NCBI RefSeq assembly: GCF_011074885.1
Contig: NC_054690.1
Location: 2,857,001-2,921,000 of the forward strand
DNA length: 64,000 nt
Reading direction: 5' to 3'
From: Brettanomyces bruxellensis
Taxonomy: Eukaryota > Ascomycota > Pichiomycetes > Pichiales > Pichiaceae
The notes beneath the pieces were generated by a model, which saw only the letters and a program-made list of their open reading frames with translations, had not been told where the DNA came from and did not search any database. The position numbers were made by a program, and so were the translations under genes. The first letter of the stretch is position 1, and each line of letters starts with the position of its first letter. Shown one piece after another: positions 30,538 to 40,300 of this stretch.

Positions 30538-31836
30538 ATGTTTATTCACAGCACTAATTGTACAAGGAGAGAAATTGAACAATTAATTAAAAGGAACATA
30601 TCAATCCACTCTGTCAACACTCTCCTTTACAAGAAGGCGGCTGTTCCTTCCTCTTCAGAAACTGTTTCCACAAACGTCTCGCAATGGAAGCCAGTAAAGG
30701 ACGATGATATTGCAATTCAACTTAATAAGGATGAACCATCCCTTCAAGTACTTGGTGAAGCGCAGTCGACATTATCTTTAACTCTTCCTCCGTCTGTACC
30801 GGCCTACATTAGGAGAGGCTCTCTCATATCTGTGTTTGCGTCTAGTAGATGCAAAGATATCAAATCTAGTGTAACTAGTTCATTGAGAGTACTACAGCCA
30901 TTTAAAAGACTGTTCGTTCGTAATCTGACGCCATCATATCAGCGTTTGCAATCGCTTGTTCCTTTAAATATTTTGGTTTCCGCTTATTCTGTTGGCAATG
31001 TATGGGGAATGATGAAGTCCACAATTATCAGTCCGTCGTCACAAACTTTTTGCAATATTTTTATGGATGGTTCGGTGGATTGGGCGTTGTTTGATTCATC
31101 GGCTCTCCATGTACATGTTGGAAACTCGCTCTTTATAAGCAGTCAAGTTCTTCCCAAGCTCATGACGACCGGTGAACCCACCGGATTTTCAAAAATTTTC
31201 AAGCAAGGATACACATCAGTGAGTGGTCGAGGTTGGATATCATTAGTTGGAGAAGGCTCTATTTTTAAGTTTGAGTTGGATGAAGAAGAAGAAGTTTTAG
31301 TCAAGCGGAAGAATCTTTTGGCAAGTACCATTAAAGATCCTGGTGATTTCAAAACTGGTTCTTTTTCCTTGACCGATATAAATCATAAGTCAATATCGCA
31401 ACAGAAATTGGACAATGCCACTAAGGAATCTGAACGTCTCAAAATCAAGGCTTTAATAACAAAAACAGAAGGACACACACCAAATTATTGGGATAAATCT
31501 AAAGCAGCATTCTTAAGATTAAAATTTAGCCTAGAAAAGTTCTTTAAGAAATCAAGTATGACGTTTGGTAATGGAGATTATATTAAAGTTACCGGTCCCA
31601 GGTTATTACTTATTAATTCAGGTACAGGGCATGACAAGTTCCAATACGGAAACAGTTTTGGCAGGCATACATCAAGTGATGCTTTTAAACAGTTACATCA
31701 TTTTATGCAAAAGAATGGTACGCCATCCCAAATCCTAACAGAGGGTGATAATAATCCGACCGGAGTAAAACGTGACGGAGCTGTTAACCACAACAATATT
31801 AATAATTTCAAAGATAGAGAATGTTACCAAGGTTGA
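30538..31836 (+). CDS. AIM24: Mitochondrial inner-membrane protein Aim24
   Basis: Encodes 432 residues; S. cerevisiae Aim24 has 394. Aim24 supports MICOS integrity and respiratory-chain assembly at the inner membrane. The N-terminus is basic and acid-poor, consistent with import. The AIM24 domain spans about 60-365: an opening SVPAYIRRGSLISVF segment, a SGRGWISLVGEGSIFKFELDE-type core strand region near residue 220-245, and a late GPRLLLINSGT. The C-terminal 50 residues are low complexity and Asn-rich and lie outside the usual domain. It sits 211 bp after LIG4 on the same strand. Confidence 0.88.
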   Translation: MFIHSTNCTRREIEQLIKRNISIHSVNTLLYKKAAVPSSSETVSTNVSQWKPVKDDDIAIQLNKDEPSLQVLGEAQSTLSLTLPPSVPAYIRRGSLISVFASSRCKDIKSSVTSSLRVLQPFKRLFVRNLTPSYQRLQSLVPLNILVSAYSVGNVWGMMKSTIISPSSQTFCNIFMDGSVDWALFDSSALHVHVGNSLFISSQVLPKLMTTGEPTGFSKIFKQGYTSVSGRGWISLVGEGSIFKFELDEEEEVLVKRKNLLASTIKDPGDFKTGSFSLTDINHKSISQQKLDNATKESERLKIKALITKTEGHTPNYWDKSKAAFLRLKFSLEKFFKKSSMTFGNGDYIKVTGPRLLLINSGTGHDKFQYGNSFGRHTSSDAFKQLHHFMQKNGTPSQILTEGDNNPTGVKRDGAVNHNNINNFKDRECYQG

Positions 31837-31941
31837 CCATCCTGCACATAAAAATTAAACGCTTTATGTACATATATATATTTATATATATCTATTTATT
31901 ACGGACTACATTCAGATATCAAAGTACCTCTTTATTAGCAA

Positions 31942-31967
31942 AAGAAAGTGAAAGCTCGCACTTTCTT
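31942..31967. terminator. Hairpin with 9-bp perfect stem
   Basis: AAGAAAGTG pairs with CACTTTCTT around the 8-base loop AAAGCTCG, 106 bp past the AIM24 stop. It could mark the AIM24 3' end or insulate DID2. Role inferred only from position. Confidence 0.4.
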
Positions 31968-31983
31968 ATCGCCGGCGTCTTAA

Positions 31984-31998
31984 TTTGGGGGCCCCAAA
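31984..31998. repeat. GC-rich palindrome TTTGGGGGCCCCAAA
   Basis: A near-perfect palindrome (7-bp arms around one G) in otherwise AT-rich spacer DNA, about 145 bp upstream of the DID2 ATG. It may be a binding site for a dimeric factor. Confidence 0.5.
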
Positions 31999-32140
31999 AA
32001 AATTATATATATTGGATAATATCCAAGATTTTGCAGGATAGCATATATCTCTTCGGTGGTATAACGTGACATTATTATTATGTAAGTATCTTTGTTTCCA
32101 ACGTGATCAATCTGTGAGTTTTTTTTATATTCTACATCAA

Positions 32141-32809
32141 ATGGCTGGTTTAGAGAGTAAGTTGTTGTGCTTTTATTCTTTTTGTTACACAACGTACTAA
32201 CGTTAGAATTTGAAAGATTCATTATTTCAACTAAAATTTACAGCCAAACAGCTAAATAGGCAAGCAGCAAAGGCATCAAAAGACGAAAAAAAAGAAAAAA
32301 GCAAGGTTAAAAAGGCGCTTACGGAGGGAAATAACGATATTGCTCAAATATATGCGCAGAATGCGGTTAGGAAGAGCCAAGAACGATTAAATCTTTTGAG
32401 GTTGTCTTCTCGGATCGATGCGGTCGCATCAAGAATACAAACAGCAGTGACGATGCAGGCTGTAACAGGTAATATGGCACGGGTCGTCAAGGGAATGGAC
32501 AGAGCAATGCAGACAATGAACTTAGAAAAGATTACGATGGTTATGGACAAATTTGAGGATCAGTTTGAAGACATGGAGAGCTCCACAAACTACTATGAAA
32601 ATGTTTCTAATGAAATGAATGCTACGCAACAACCGGAGGACCAGGTCCACTTGTTGATGCAGCAGGTTGCTGATGAAGCTGGAATTGAGCTGAAACACAA
32701 GATAGGAGACGCCAAAGTCAGCAATTTGAAGGTACCTGCCCAAAAGGAATCAGTGTCGGAGAATACAGAGGATAAACTAAGTGAGAGACTCAGAGCTTTA
32801 CGTAGTTGA
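32141..32809 (+). CDS. DID2: ESCRT-III-associated protein Did2/CHMP1 (spliced)
   Basis: Exon 1 is 32141-32156 (16 nt) and exon 2 is 32217-32809, giving 202 residues; S. cerevisiae Did2 has 204. The join gives [18 protein letters not shown], which matches the conserved AGLEN(T/S)LFQLKFT start of Did2. The intron runs 32157-32216 with donor GTAAGT, branch TACTAAC at 32195-32201 and acceptor at 32215-32216. Did2 recruits Vps4 to ESCRT-III polymers at endosomes. The highly charged helical core and the C-terminal MIT-interacting motif ([12 protein letters not shown]) are present. Confidence 0.93.
32157..32216 (+). other. Intron of DID2 (60 nt)
   Basis: Donor GTAAGT, branch TACTAAC (32195-32201). 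The first AG after the branch (32205-32206) is only 4 nt away and would put exon 2 out of frame. The AG at 32215-32216 restores the conserved reading frame. Confidence 0.9.
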
Positions 32810-33176
32810 AGGAATTGTTCAGAAGGTTGAAGGTTTGTGGACAGTATGAAGACGATGATTATTGTTGTGTTTAATTGCTAACTGAAGATTAACTACATTC
32901 TGGGAAATAAAATAACGTTCGTCTATAGAACATTTCAACTACTACTGAAAAATGTATTCAGCCTTTGCTACGTATGTAATTCTAAGCTAAGAGAGATTGG
33001 GGTTTTAATTTTAGAACGATGTAAGTCCGAAATTTTTGTCAACTCTAGACAGCAAATTATTCTAGGCAGTAAAATAAGATGAAATAAAATAACATAATTC
33101 ATTAGAACCGCACACTATTCTTGTTATCTTGATCGACGCCCATATATATATTATTTTAGATGATAAAAACAACTCG
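32810..33176. other. Spacer DID2 to EAF-like gene
   Basis: About 367 bp, AT-rich, no gene or clear element. An in-frame extension of the next gene upstream to 33129 would need TTG and is not accepted. Confidence 0.55.
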
Positions 33177-34775
33177 ATGACATCTCAAGATAATTTGATA
33201 CCAGATGGAGAATATGACGTCGATATGTCGAACCTTTTCAGTTCGAAAGGGTCCGATATATTTGGTATACGATGTACGTTTATAGCAATGAAAGTTTGGA
33301 TGCTTCTTTTTGAATAATATACTAATACTATTGAATTTTACTTAGACGGATTTCTACCTGAAACCGTAGACGAAAGATATAGTTCATTATTAATAAAGGA
33401 TTCAGAAAGTGGGCACTGTCTGTTGCGCCGAGAAGCAAGGCCAGCCTTGAATTCGATCAACATGATGAATTCCTCTTTATCAGAGCTTTGCAATCAAGGC
33501 CACATATATTTCGAAGGTGACTATCCTCAACAGCAAATACCCTCTATTGCTCAAAGTCTTCAGACAACAATCCGTAGGAAAACCGACTTGATAGCCAAGC
33601 AATGTTCTTTTGTCAATGGAATGTCAGATTTTGTTCTTCTATTCGATGATGTTACCAAAAAATTTCATTTGGATCAATTTGGAGGTGTCTTGAGACTGAA
33701 AAAGTCCAGAGAGGATGCAAAAATCAATGATATGTTTTCAGACTTTGAAAGAGCCAAAGGTAAAGAAGCTGTTACTGTCGAAAATACTGGAAAATGTAAA
33801 AGTTTTGTGGATTTCATGATTCAAATGATAAAAGCAGACAATAGAAGTATGCAACCACATAATAAATTACATAGCTGCAGAACCGCATCAGCAAAGCAAT
33901 CCATATTTCCAGTATTGTCCAAAAAAGGTTCTACGGGACAAATGTTGAATCGGAAAATCCGAAAACCTAATTACAAGCCGAAGAAAAGTAAACTTTTAAG
34001 GGCTGCCGAAAGAGCTGTTGGGTTATCAAAAAAGGCTAGGCAAAATTTTCAACACTCGAACATAAAGCCTTTGCCACGACATTCAAAAGAATCACAAAAT
34101 GTTTTGAGTTCGACGTTATCATTAAAGCTCGATAGACCTCAAAGACTAGGACATAAAGTTGAGCATGTTTCTCCCAAAGCGAATCAAATGAAGGAAGGCG
34201 AGGGAAATGTTTTGAGTGATAAGGACCTAACGAATCTTGCAGATGAGCTTGAAGAGGAGTTGGGAGGAATTCAAAAAGGGAAGTCTCGTTGTAGCCGGAA
34301 GGAGAATGAAGAAAAGGAAGATTTGGATCAAGGACATTCTATCAACTTTTCTGATTTCGGAAGCGACCTAAGTGATTATTCAGATGCCAATAATGATGTT
34401 GTTGAGGATAGTGATACGGGTGAGATACATGTAATTGTGGATGACAATCCAAAATTTATGAGTTCTAAGAGGAGGCTGAGTGAAAATGTTCGAAGTCCCC
34501 GCTTTGATAGAAGGACCATGTCTTCACCTCAATTGCCAACCGTTTCACTTAAAAAACCAATTAGTTTAAAAGAGTTGGCAACAAATGAAAATCTAAGGGT
34601 ACTCAAAACCAGAAGTACAACTCCGATTAGGCGAACCCCTGAAATTGAAAGTTATCAAACTACAAAGTATCTTGATGCTAAGAAATCTGAGGAAAGTGCG
34701 CAGAGCGATTTCGATGAGGATGCATTAGATAGAGCCTTAGATATTCTAGAAAGTGAGGCTAGTGAAGAAGACTAA
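33177..34775 (+). CDS. EAF-family (ELL-associated factor) transcription elongation protein (spliced)
   Basis: Exon 1 is 33177-33273 and exon 2 is 33346-34775, giving 508 residues. The join (donor GTACGT at 33274) produces DIFGIRYGFLPETVDE, resembling the RYDFKPASVD core of EAF N-terminal domains. Near residue 155 the segment FVLLFDDVTKKFHL followed by RLKKSR matches the end of that domain. After about residue 175 the protein is disordered: basic in the middle, then acidic and Ser-rich, ending in an Asp/Glu-rich tail, as in EAF proteins. EAF partners ELL to stimulate RNA polymerase II elongation. S. pombe has it; S. cerevisiae has no clear copy that I know of. The family call is from motif resemblance only. 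Confidence 0.62.
33274..33345 (+). other. Intron of the EAF-like gene (72 nt)
   Basis: Donor GTACGT (33274-33279), branch-like TACTAAT (33320-33326), acceptor TTACTTAG ending at 33345. An alternative donor GTATAC at 33265 also keeps frame but loses the GIRY residues that match the EAF core. Without splicing the frame stops at 33317. Confidence 0.75.
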
Positions 34776-35388
34776 TAGGGATGCAATATATCATTCATGG
34801 TTATCATAGAAAACCATTATGACCGGCACTTAATATACTTTAATAAATAGCAGTAATTCATTGCGGACTTCAAAAGTTGAAAATAATTTACAAAGTTTTA
34901 TTTGCTACATGAATCAACGTTATTAAAACCCAAAATTCATTTGATTATTCCATCCATTTATATAAATGTATGTGTTTTTTCTTCCTCATCCCTTTGTTTT
35001 CTCCCCCATAGTTTTGTGCTTCTTCTGCCTTCACCATTTCTCATATTAGCTCTGACAGCGTCGCTCGTACCGACGCATCGCCTCTACACGAGTAAAACAA
35101 GCAAAAAGTTAAACTTACCACTAAGCCGCAAAAGAAATTTTTAATTTCTTTATTATTGTTTGATTGTTTCGCGTACACTGCAGTGGTCGTCGAATAAGCA
35201 GGATCCGAAAAAAGAGTATAATAAAGTTCGACTGTTCTTTTTAAACTCCTAGACAACTTATTAGTCTACCCTTAGTTCGGATTCTAGTTAAATCGTGTTC
35301 CTTCGACATATTTGTCTAATTTTCTAGTCGACTTATTTTCTTGCAAAGGAGCATTTCACTGTATTGTGAATAAGGGGGGCATTGAAGT
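34776..35388. other. Spacer EAF-like gene to MSC7
   Basis: About 610 bp with a pyrimidine-rich stretch at 34975-35045, typical of yeast promoter/leader DNA for MSC7. No gene supported. Confidence 0.55.
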
Positions 35389-37296
35389 ATGTCTAATTTT
35401 ACCGAATTTGTTTCGCAATTAAATGAAACTCTCAGCGAGGTTTCAAGAGCCTTGCTGGGTGGAAATTTTACAGATTGTGGACATGTGTCTCAAAAATCAA
35501 TCTTCCCTATTCAAATATCTTTGACTCTTCTTTTGGGTTTGATTCCGGTGCTTTTCTTTTTGATCAGGAAATCCAGAAAGCACATCGATAGGCCAGCAAA
35601 GTTCGAATTTCCAACTCCAGAAGAGGCAAAGCCTAATTGGAAGGGAAAGAGGTTGATACCAGCCGATATTTCCCAACAAGATGATCCGGATCACATCTAT
35701 TGCTACTGTCCTGCAACGGCCCAATACTTAGGAAAGTTCAAATCAGATAGCAAAGAAAGCATTGATGCGGCTATCTGCCGTGCTCGACAAGCACAAGATA
35801 AATTTTATCACGACCCCGATTTTAACGTCAAGCGTCGCAAGGTTTTGAAGACTTTGAATGATTTTATTATTCGCAATCAAGAAGTAATAGCTCGAGTTGC
35901 TTGCAGAGACTCGGGCAAAACGATGGTTGACGCGTCCATGGGTGAGATTATGGTTACTTTGGAGAAAATTAATTGGACTTTAAAAAATGGGGAAAAGGCT
36001 TTAAAGCCATCCAGCCGTCCAGGACCATCTAATATGTTAATGAGATATAAGAAAGCTGAAGTTTGGTATGAACCACGTGGAGTTGTAGGTGCTCTTGTTT
36101 CGTGGAACTATCCGTTTCATAATATATTGAACCCCGTCATAGCGGCAATTTTTTCAGGAAATGGTATAGTCGTGAAATGCAGTGAAAGGGTCAGATGGTC
36201 TTCTGAATACTTTATAAGTCTTATTAAAACGGCATTACGGGTTTGTGAAATTGATGATGACCTTGTCCAATTGATTTGTTGCTGGGGTAAAGATGGTGAT
36301 CTTGTATCAGGAAATCCAGGCTTTGATCATCTTACTTTCATTGGATCCATTCCTGTTGCGAAGAAGGTTTTAAAGGCTGCCAGTGATGTTGTTACTCCAG
36401 TTGTGGTAGAATTAGGTGGTAAGGATGCTGTTATTATTTGTGATGATTATATGAAGAAAAAGGGTGTAGATGCTATTGCTTCTGTTGTTATGCGTGGTAC
36501 ATTCCAAAGTGCTGGACAAAACTGCATTGGAATTGAACGTGTTATTGTTGCAGGTGATGATGAGCATTATAATGAGCTTGTCAAAAAGCTTTCTGAAAAG
36601 GTGGCTTCTCTAAGAATTGGTTCAGATATTGATCAGAATGAAGAAATTGATATGGGTGCCATGATTATGGGCGGTGCGAAATTCGATGAACTTGAGTCAT
36701 GGGTCGAAGATGCGGTTGAGCATGGTGCAAGATTACTTCATGGTGGAAAGCGTTACATTCATCCAAATTATCCCCAGGGCCATTATTTCGAACCTACTCT
36801 TCTTGTTGATGTTAATCCTGCATGTAAGTTGGCTACAAATGAAGTTTTTGGACCTGTGCTTTGTTTAATACATGCAAGCAATGATGAAGAAGCATTAGAG
36901 TTTGCTAATAGTACTATGTTTGGTCTTGGAGGATCAGTGTTTTCAACTGACTTTGCGAAGGCAAAAAGAATAACAGCAAGGATGCACGCAGGTAATGTTG
37001 CAATTAATGATTTCGCCACTTTTTACGTTTGTCAATTGCCGTTTGGTGGAGTCGGCGGTTCCGGTTACGGAAAATTTGGTGGTGAGGAAGGTTTAAGAGG
37101 ACTATGCCTTGAGAAATCTGTCTGTTATGATAAGACAAATCTTATTTCGACATCTATTCCTAAAGTTATAGATTATCCAATTTTAAACGGGAAGAAGGCT
37201 TGGAAATTTGTTTCGTCGTTATGCAAGGCTGGTTATGATTATAGCTTGTGGCAGAAAGTTAAGGCTTTAACTACATTGGCCAAAAATGCAAATTAA
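35389..37296 (+). CDS. MSC7: Membrane-anchored aldehyde dehydrogenase family protein Msc7
   Basis: Encodes 635 residues; S. cerevisiae Msc7 has 644. A hydrophobic helix near residues 42-62 (ISLTLLLGLIPVLFFLI) precedes an aldehyde dehydrogenase domain of about 480 residues. The catalytic base motif ELGGKDA is at Glu341, and the nucleophile Cys379 lies in SAGQNCIGIERV. The NAD-binding region includes SWNYPFHN and the Gly-rich FIGSIP. Msc7 in S. cerevisiae is an ER-associated protein whose mutants affect meiotic recombination; its substrate is unknown. Catalytic residues are intact, so activity is plausible. The ATG at 35389 gives the family-typical N-terminus. Confidence 0.92.
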   Translation: MSNFTEFVSQLNETLSEVSRALLGGNFTDCGHVSQKSIFPIQISLTLLLGLIPVLFFLIRKSRKHIDRPAKFEFPTPEEAKPNWKGKRLIPADISQQDDPDHIYCYCPATAQYLGKFKSDSKESIDAAICRARQAQDKFYHDPDFNVKRRKVLKTLNDFIIRNQEVIARVACRDSGKTMVDASMGEIMVTLEKINWTLKNGEKALKPSSRPGPSNMLMRYKKAEVWYEPRGVVGALVSWNYPFHNILNPVIAAIFSGNGIVVKCSERVRWSSEYFISLIKTALRVCEIDDDLVQLICCWGKDGDLVSGNPGFDHLTFIGSIPVAKKVLKAASDVVTPVVVELGGKDAVIICDDYMKKKGVDAIASVVMRGTFQSAGQNCIGIERVIVAGDDEHYNELVKKLSEKVASLRIGSDIDQNEEIDMGAMIMGGAKFDELESWVEDAVEHGARLLHGGKRYIHPNYPQGHYFEPTLLVDVNPACKLATNEVFGPVLCLIHASNDEEALEFANSTMFGLGGSVFSTDFAKAKRITARMHAGNVAINDFATFYVCQLPFGGVGGSGYGKFGGEEGLRGLCLEKSVCYDKTNLISTSIPKVIDYPILNGKKAWKFVSSLCKAGYDYSLWQKVKALTTLAKNAN

Positions 37297-37444
37297 CGGC
37301 GCAAATATATATCTCAACTTTTTTCCGTGACCAATATTTATTTAAATTGGACTTTCAAAAATCCGTAATGTATCATGATAAATAAATGATTGAATCTATT
37401 TCTATATGCAGTACTTATAAATGGATAATCAATAGCTTTAAACC

Positions 37445-38221
37445 TTATTTAACGCTATTAGAGAAATTTTTATATCTTTTAGATAGCTGATCGGCGTTAC
37501 TCCTATAAACCTTTTCGATACTATTCTCAAGCTTTTTTATAGCATCTTGTGAGCCTTCCGCAGCCTTTATTTGTTTCATATATTTGTTTCGTAGGGATGC
37601 CAACGAGTTTCTATTGTTATGGGATGTTTTATAGTTATCTGTTAACTCCTTAAGTCTTTTCAACTGTTTTTCTTTTAATTCTTTTGTACTGTTTGGCAAA
37701 AGGACTTTCAAAAGTTGAGGATTCTTCGGATCAACGACCGGATTAAGGTTCAAATTGGCACCTAAAATAGCACTAACAACATGTTTCGTATCATTTGGAT
37801 CAAATACAGTAACATTTAAAAACTTATTTCCTTTCATAACTGTTTGCGCAATCTGTTGAAAATTCGCAGTTTTCTGATTGGAAAGCTGGACCTTTAAATG
37901 GTCAAAGATCTTTGGGTTAGATTTACCCATCTTCAACTGCGTGGCCTCCTTGCTGTAACATTCAATACTTTTCTCGAATTCTTTTGATGCATTCAACAAA
38001 AACTGTTGCATATCCAGCTCTTCAACTGTACTTTCGGCAGTAGACTGAATCTTTTCAGTTCTACTCTTTTTTGTTTTCTTCCTTTTACCAAATATTATGT
38101 GTGAGCCGCTAAAGAATCTCACACTTTTTAAAGTGTAGGTAGACCTCACAAAGCCAGGTAAATAGGTAGCATGTCCACAGCCTGACATTAGCAAATGCTT
38201 CATCAAATATATTGAGATCAT
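37445..38221 (-). CDS. RRF1: Mitochondrial ribosome recycling factor
   Basis: Encodes 258 residues. The N-terminal 80 residues form a long basic leader typical of mitochondrial import. The remainder matches the RRF fold: a LKVQLSNQKTANFQQIAQTV segment, the central VTVFDPNDTKHVVSAILGANLNLNP (split by line here, residues about 150-180), LLKVLLPNSTKE, and a C-terminal helical half rich in Lys/Arg (about 190-258). The factor releases the post-termination ribosome from mRNA in the matrix, with mitochondrial EF-G2. A second ATG at codon 7 is possible. The stop lies about 150 bp from the MSC7 stop (convergent). Confidence 0.85.
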   Translation of the reverse strand: MISIYLMKHLLMSGCGHATYLPGFVRSTYTLKSVRFFSGSHIIFGKRKKTKKSRTEKIQSTAESTVEELDMQQFLLNASKEFEKSIECYSKEATQLKMGKSNPKIFDHLKVQLSNQKTANFQQIAQTVMKGNKFLNVTVFDPNDTKHVVSAILGANLNLNPVVDPKNPQLLKVLLPNSTKELKEKQLKRLKELTDNYKTSHNNRNSLASLRNKYMKQIKAAEGSQDAIKKLENSIEKVYRSNADQLSKRYKNFSNSVK

Positions 38222-38635
38222 TGCTATTGTTTCATCAAGACCCTAGATTTGTATTTAAATCCAATGATTATTATTTAATGTTGCTGAATAAGTTACCGAA
38301 CGGACTCTGAAGCAGAGATACGGAAATTTTTGAGCGAACACCAAGGCAGAAGAAGGCAGTGCAACTAGTTTTACTAATAAAAAATTTTGTGGGGTTAAAA
38401 AGCTTGGAGCCGTAACCAGCATATATGAAGTAATAAAGAATATGGAGGTTTGATTCTACTTCACCACAAAACGGTCCCTTTATGATTGATAACCTTCATG
38501 ATGTGGTAATTTTTGCTTCAATGCAAGTTCATTACAGAAATTTTAAATTTTTGATTTTTGATGATTATTTAATAATATAGGAAATTTTGTATTTAAGCAT
38601 AAAAAGTATTCGTAATAAAAATAAACTGTTGTACT
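38222..38635. other. Spacer between RRF1 start and amidase stop
   Basis: About 414 bp; upstream region of RRF1 and 3' region of the amidase gene, both minus strand. AT-rich near 38570. No gene or clear element. Confidence 0.55.
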
Positions 38636-40300
38636 TTATTTTGTAATTTCCTGTTCAACCACTTTAGCAGCTTTAACAAGTTCTTCATCAAACCAGCGTT
38701 TTCCAGTTAATTGCAAACTAATTGGTGCATTTTCAAATTTTTTTGCATCATCATATAGTCCTCGTTCATAGGCCTCGATATCACTTCTAGATTTATATGA
38801 AGTGTCTGGAGGATCGACCAATGGATCGCATCTTAGCCCAGTTGGAAAGATTACATTAGGGAAATCAAGTATATTCCATAAATTTGTGTAACCCCAATAG
38901 TGAACTGTCTCCGGCTTTGCTGCCACCGAGACATAGGCAGGTGATAATATATAGTCAATTCCAAATTTCTTCATGGTATCTTGATATACATTCCGATAAG
39001 TATCTCTTAAAAGGGCTAACCTTTGATATTCAGTCACATCAACACCTTTTTCTCCACAACCAAAACTTAGGGCAACCTTAGACAACTTTTTCAAAGGTTC
39101 TCCAGATGCTGCTAAGGCATTAATTTGATCCAGACAGGCATCAGAATTGTACATGGAACCGCAGGCAGAAACCAACTCGTCCACCTCAATCGGCTTCCAT
39201 TCAATAACCTTAACGCCAGCAGCCACCAATTTTTGCCTTGCATAGTTAAGTCCTCGTAAAATTGGCGTGACAGGTTTCACTACACCATCGTCATAGCATA
39301 TGGCAATAGTGAGGGTGCTGATTCCAGGCTCCTGAACCTTCCTCCATGGTAATGGTATTACGGTTGCATCATTTTCCCATGGCTTCTGGGATATTATGGA
39401 ATCCATGAAAAGATCAATATCATCCGCAGAACGGGCGATGGGACCAAGAACACAGCAAACACCCTCTGCCTCCCCAGTGCAAGCAGATGCACAATTTTTC
39501 ATAGATAGTCTCTTTTGGGTTGGTCTAAGTCCCCACACACCACAAAACGCCGCTGGACACCTAATAGAGCCACCGATGTCTGAACCAAGTCCAAAAACTG
39601 ATCCTTTCATTGCGGCAAGAGCTCCCTCACCAGAAGATGAGCCTCCAGTTGTTAGGGAAGTGTTGTTTGGATTTCTGCAAAGTCCAATGATATTGTTGTT
39701 TGAGCATAGATGCATTATTGTTTGTGGCTCGGTTGTTCTAATATAAAAAACAGCACCTGCATCCAGAAGAAGTTTAACTGTTAGGGCCCAATCATTGGTT
39801 ATTCTGTCCACCCAAACTACATAGCCTGCGTTTGTTACCTTTCCTTTATACATGTAATGCTCTTTCAAAGAAACTGGTAAACCGTGCAATGGCCCAACAG
39901 TTTTACCTGTTTCTTGAAAGTACTTATCCAGGCTTTTTGCTCTTTCAAGACCTTCCTTCATGAAAAGTTGCATCGCACAATTTGTTAATTGATGCGCAGC
40001 TGTTGCTCTTTTCGCAAAAGCCTCAAAAACTTCGACAGCTGTAAGTTCCCCTGCTTGTAAGCGCTTTTCCAAAACTGTTCCAGTGGACTCCGTAATTTCC
40101 AGTTCATTTTCGCTCAAAACTTTTGGAGGGATTTTAGTCACATCAACCCCAAACTTGTTTGGAATCATGTCCTCCGGTAATTTATATTCATCTAAAATGC
40201 CAGCAGTTAACTCATTCTTGTAAGCCTGTATTTTGGGCTTAAAGGTCTCAAATAATAGTGGATCTTCCGTGTTCTTCGTAAATTCAGTAACTAACGACAT
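38636..40300 (-). CDS. AMD2: Amidase of the amidase-signature family (Amd2-like)
   Basis: Encodes 554 residues; S. cerevisiae Amd2 has 549. The Ser-cisSer-Lys catalytic triad is visible: Lys146 in LPVSLKEH, cis-Ser221 in the GGSSSGEG signature, and nucleophile Ser245 in DIGGSIRCPA. The spacing (75 and 24 residues) equals that of fatty acid amide hydrolase. A conserved WGLRPT follows. The family hydrolyses carboxamides to acids and ammonia, and fungal members often serve nitrogen scavenging; substrate cannot be fixed. The gene shares a 960-bp divergent spacer with the HOL1-like transporter. Confidence 0.9.
   Translation of the reverse strand: MSLVTEFTKNTEDPLLFETFKPKIQAYKNELTAGILDEYKLPEDMIPNKFGVDVTKIPPKVLSENELEITESTGTVLEKRLQAGELTAVEVFEAFAKRATAAHQLTNCAMQLFMKEGLERAKSLDKYFQETGKTVGPLHGLPVSLKEHYMYKGKVTNAGYVVWVDRITNDWALTVKLLLDAGAVFYIRTTEPQTIMHLCSNNNIIGLCRNPNNTSLTTGGSSSGEGALAAMKGSVFGLGSDIGGSIRCPAAFCGVWGLRPTQKRLSMKNCASACTGEAEGVCCVLGPIARSADDIDLFMDSIISQKPWENDATVIPLPWRKVQEPGISTLTIAICYDDGVVKPVTPILRGLNYARQKLVAAGVKVIEWKPIEVDELVSACGSMYNSDACLDQINALAASGEPLKKLSKVALSFGCGEKGVDVTEYQRLALLRDTYRNVYQDTMKKFGIDYILSPAYVSVAAKPETVHYWGYTNLWNILDFPNVIFPTGLRCDPLVDPPDTSYKSRSDIEAYERGLYDDAKKFENAPISLQLTGKRWFDEELVKAAKVVEQEITK

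Larger units (their letters stand above)
31837..32140. other. Spacer AIM24 to DID2 with two inverted repeats
   Basis: About 300 bp. Contains AT dinucleotide runs (31873-31897), a 9-bp stem hairpin at 31942-31967 and a GC-rich palindrome at 31984-31998. No gene. Confidence 0.65.

Noticed and set aside
33265..33345. Alternative donor GTATAC for the EAF-like intron
   Set aside because: It keeps frame but has a weaker donor and removes the Gly-Ile-Arg-Tyr residues that match the EAF core.
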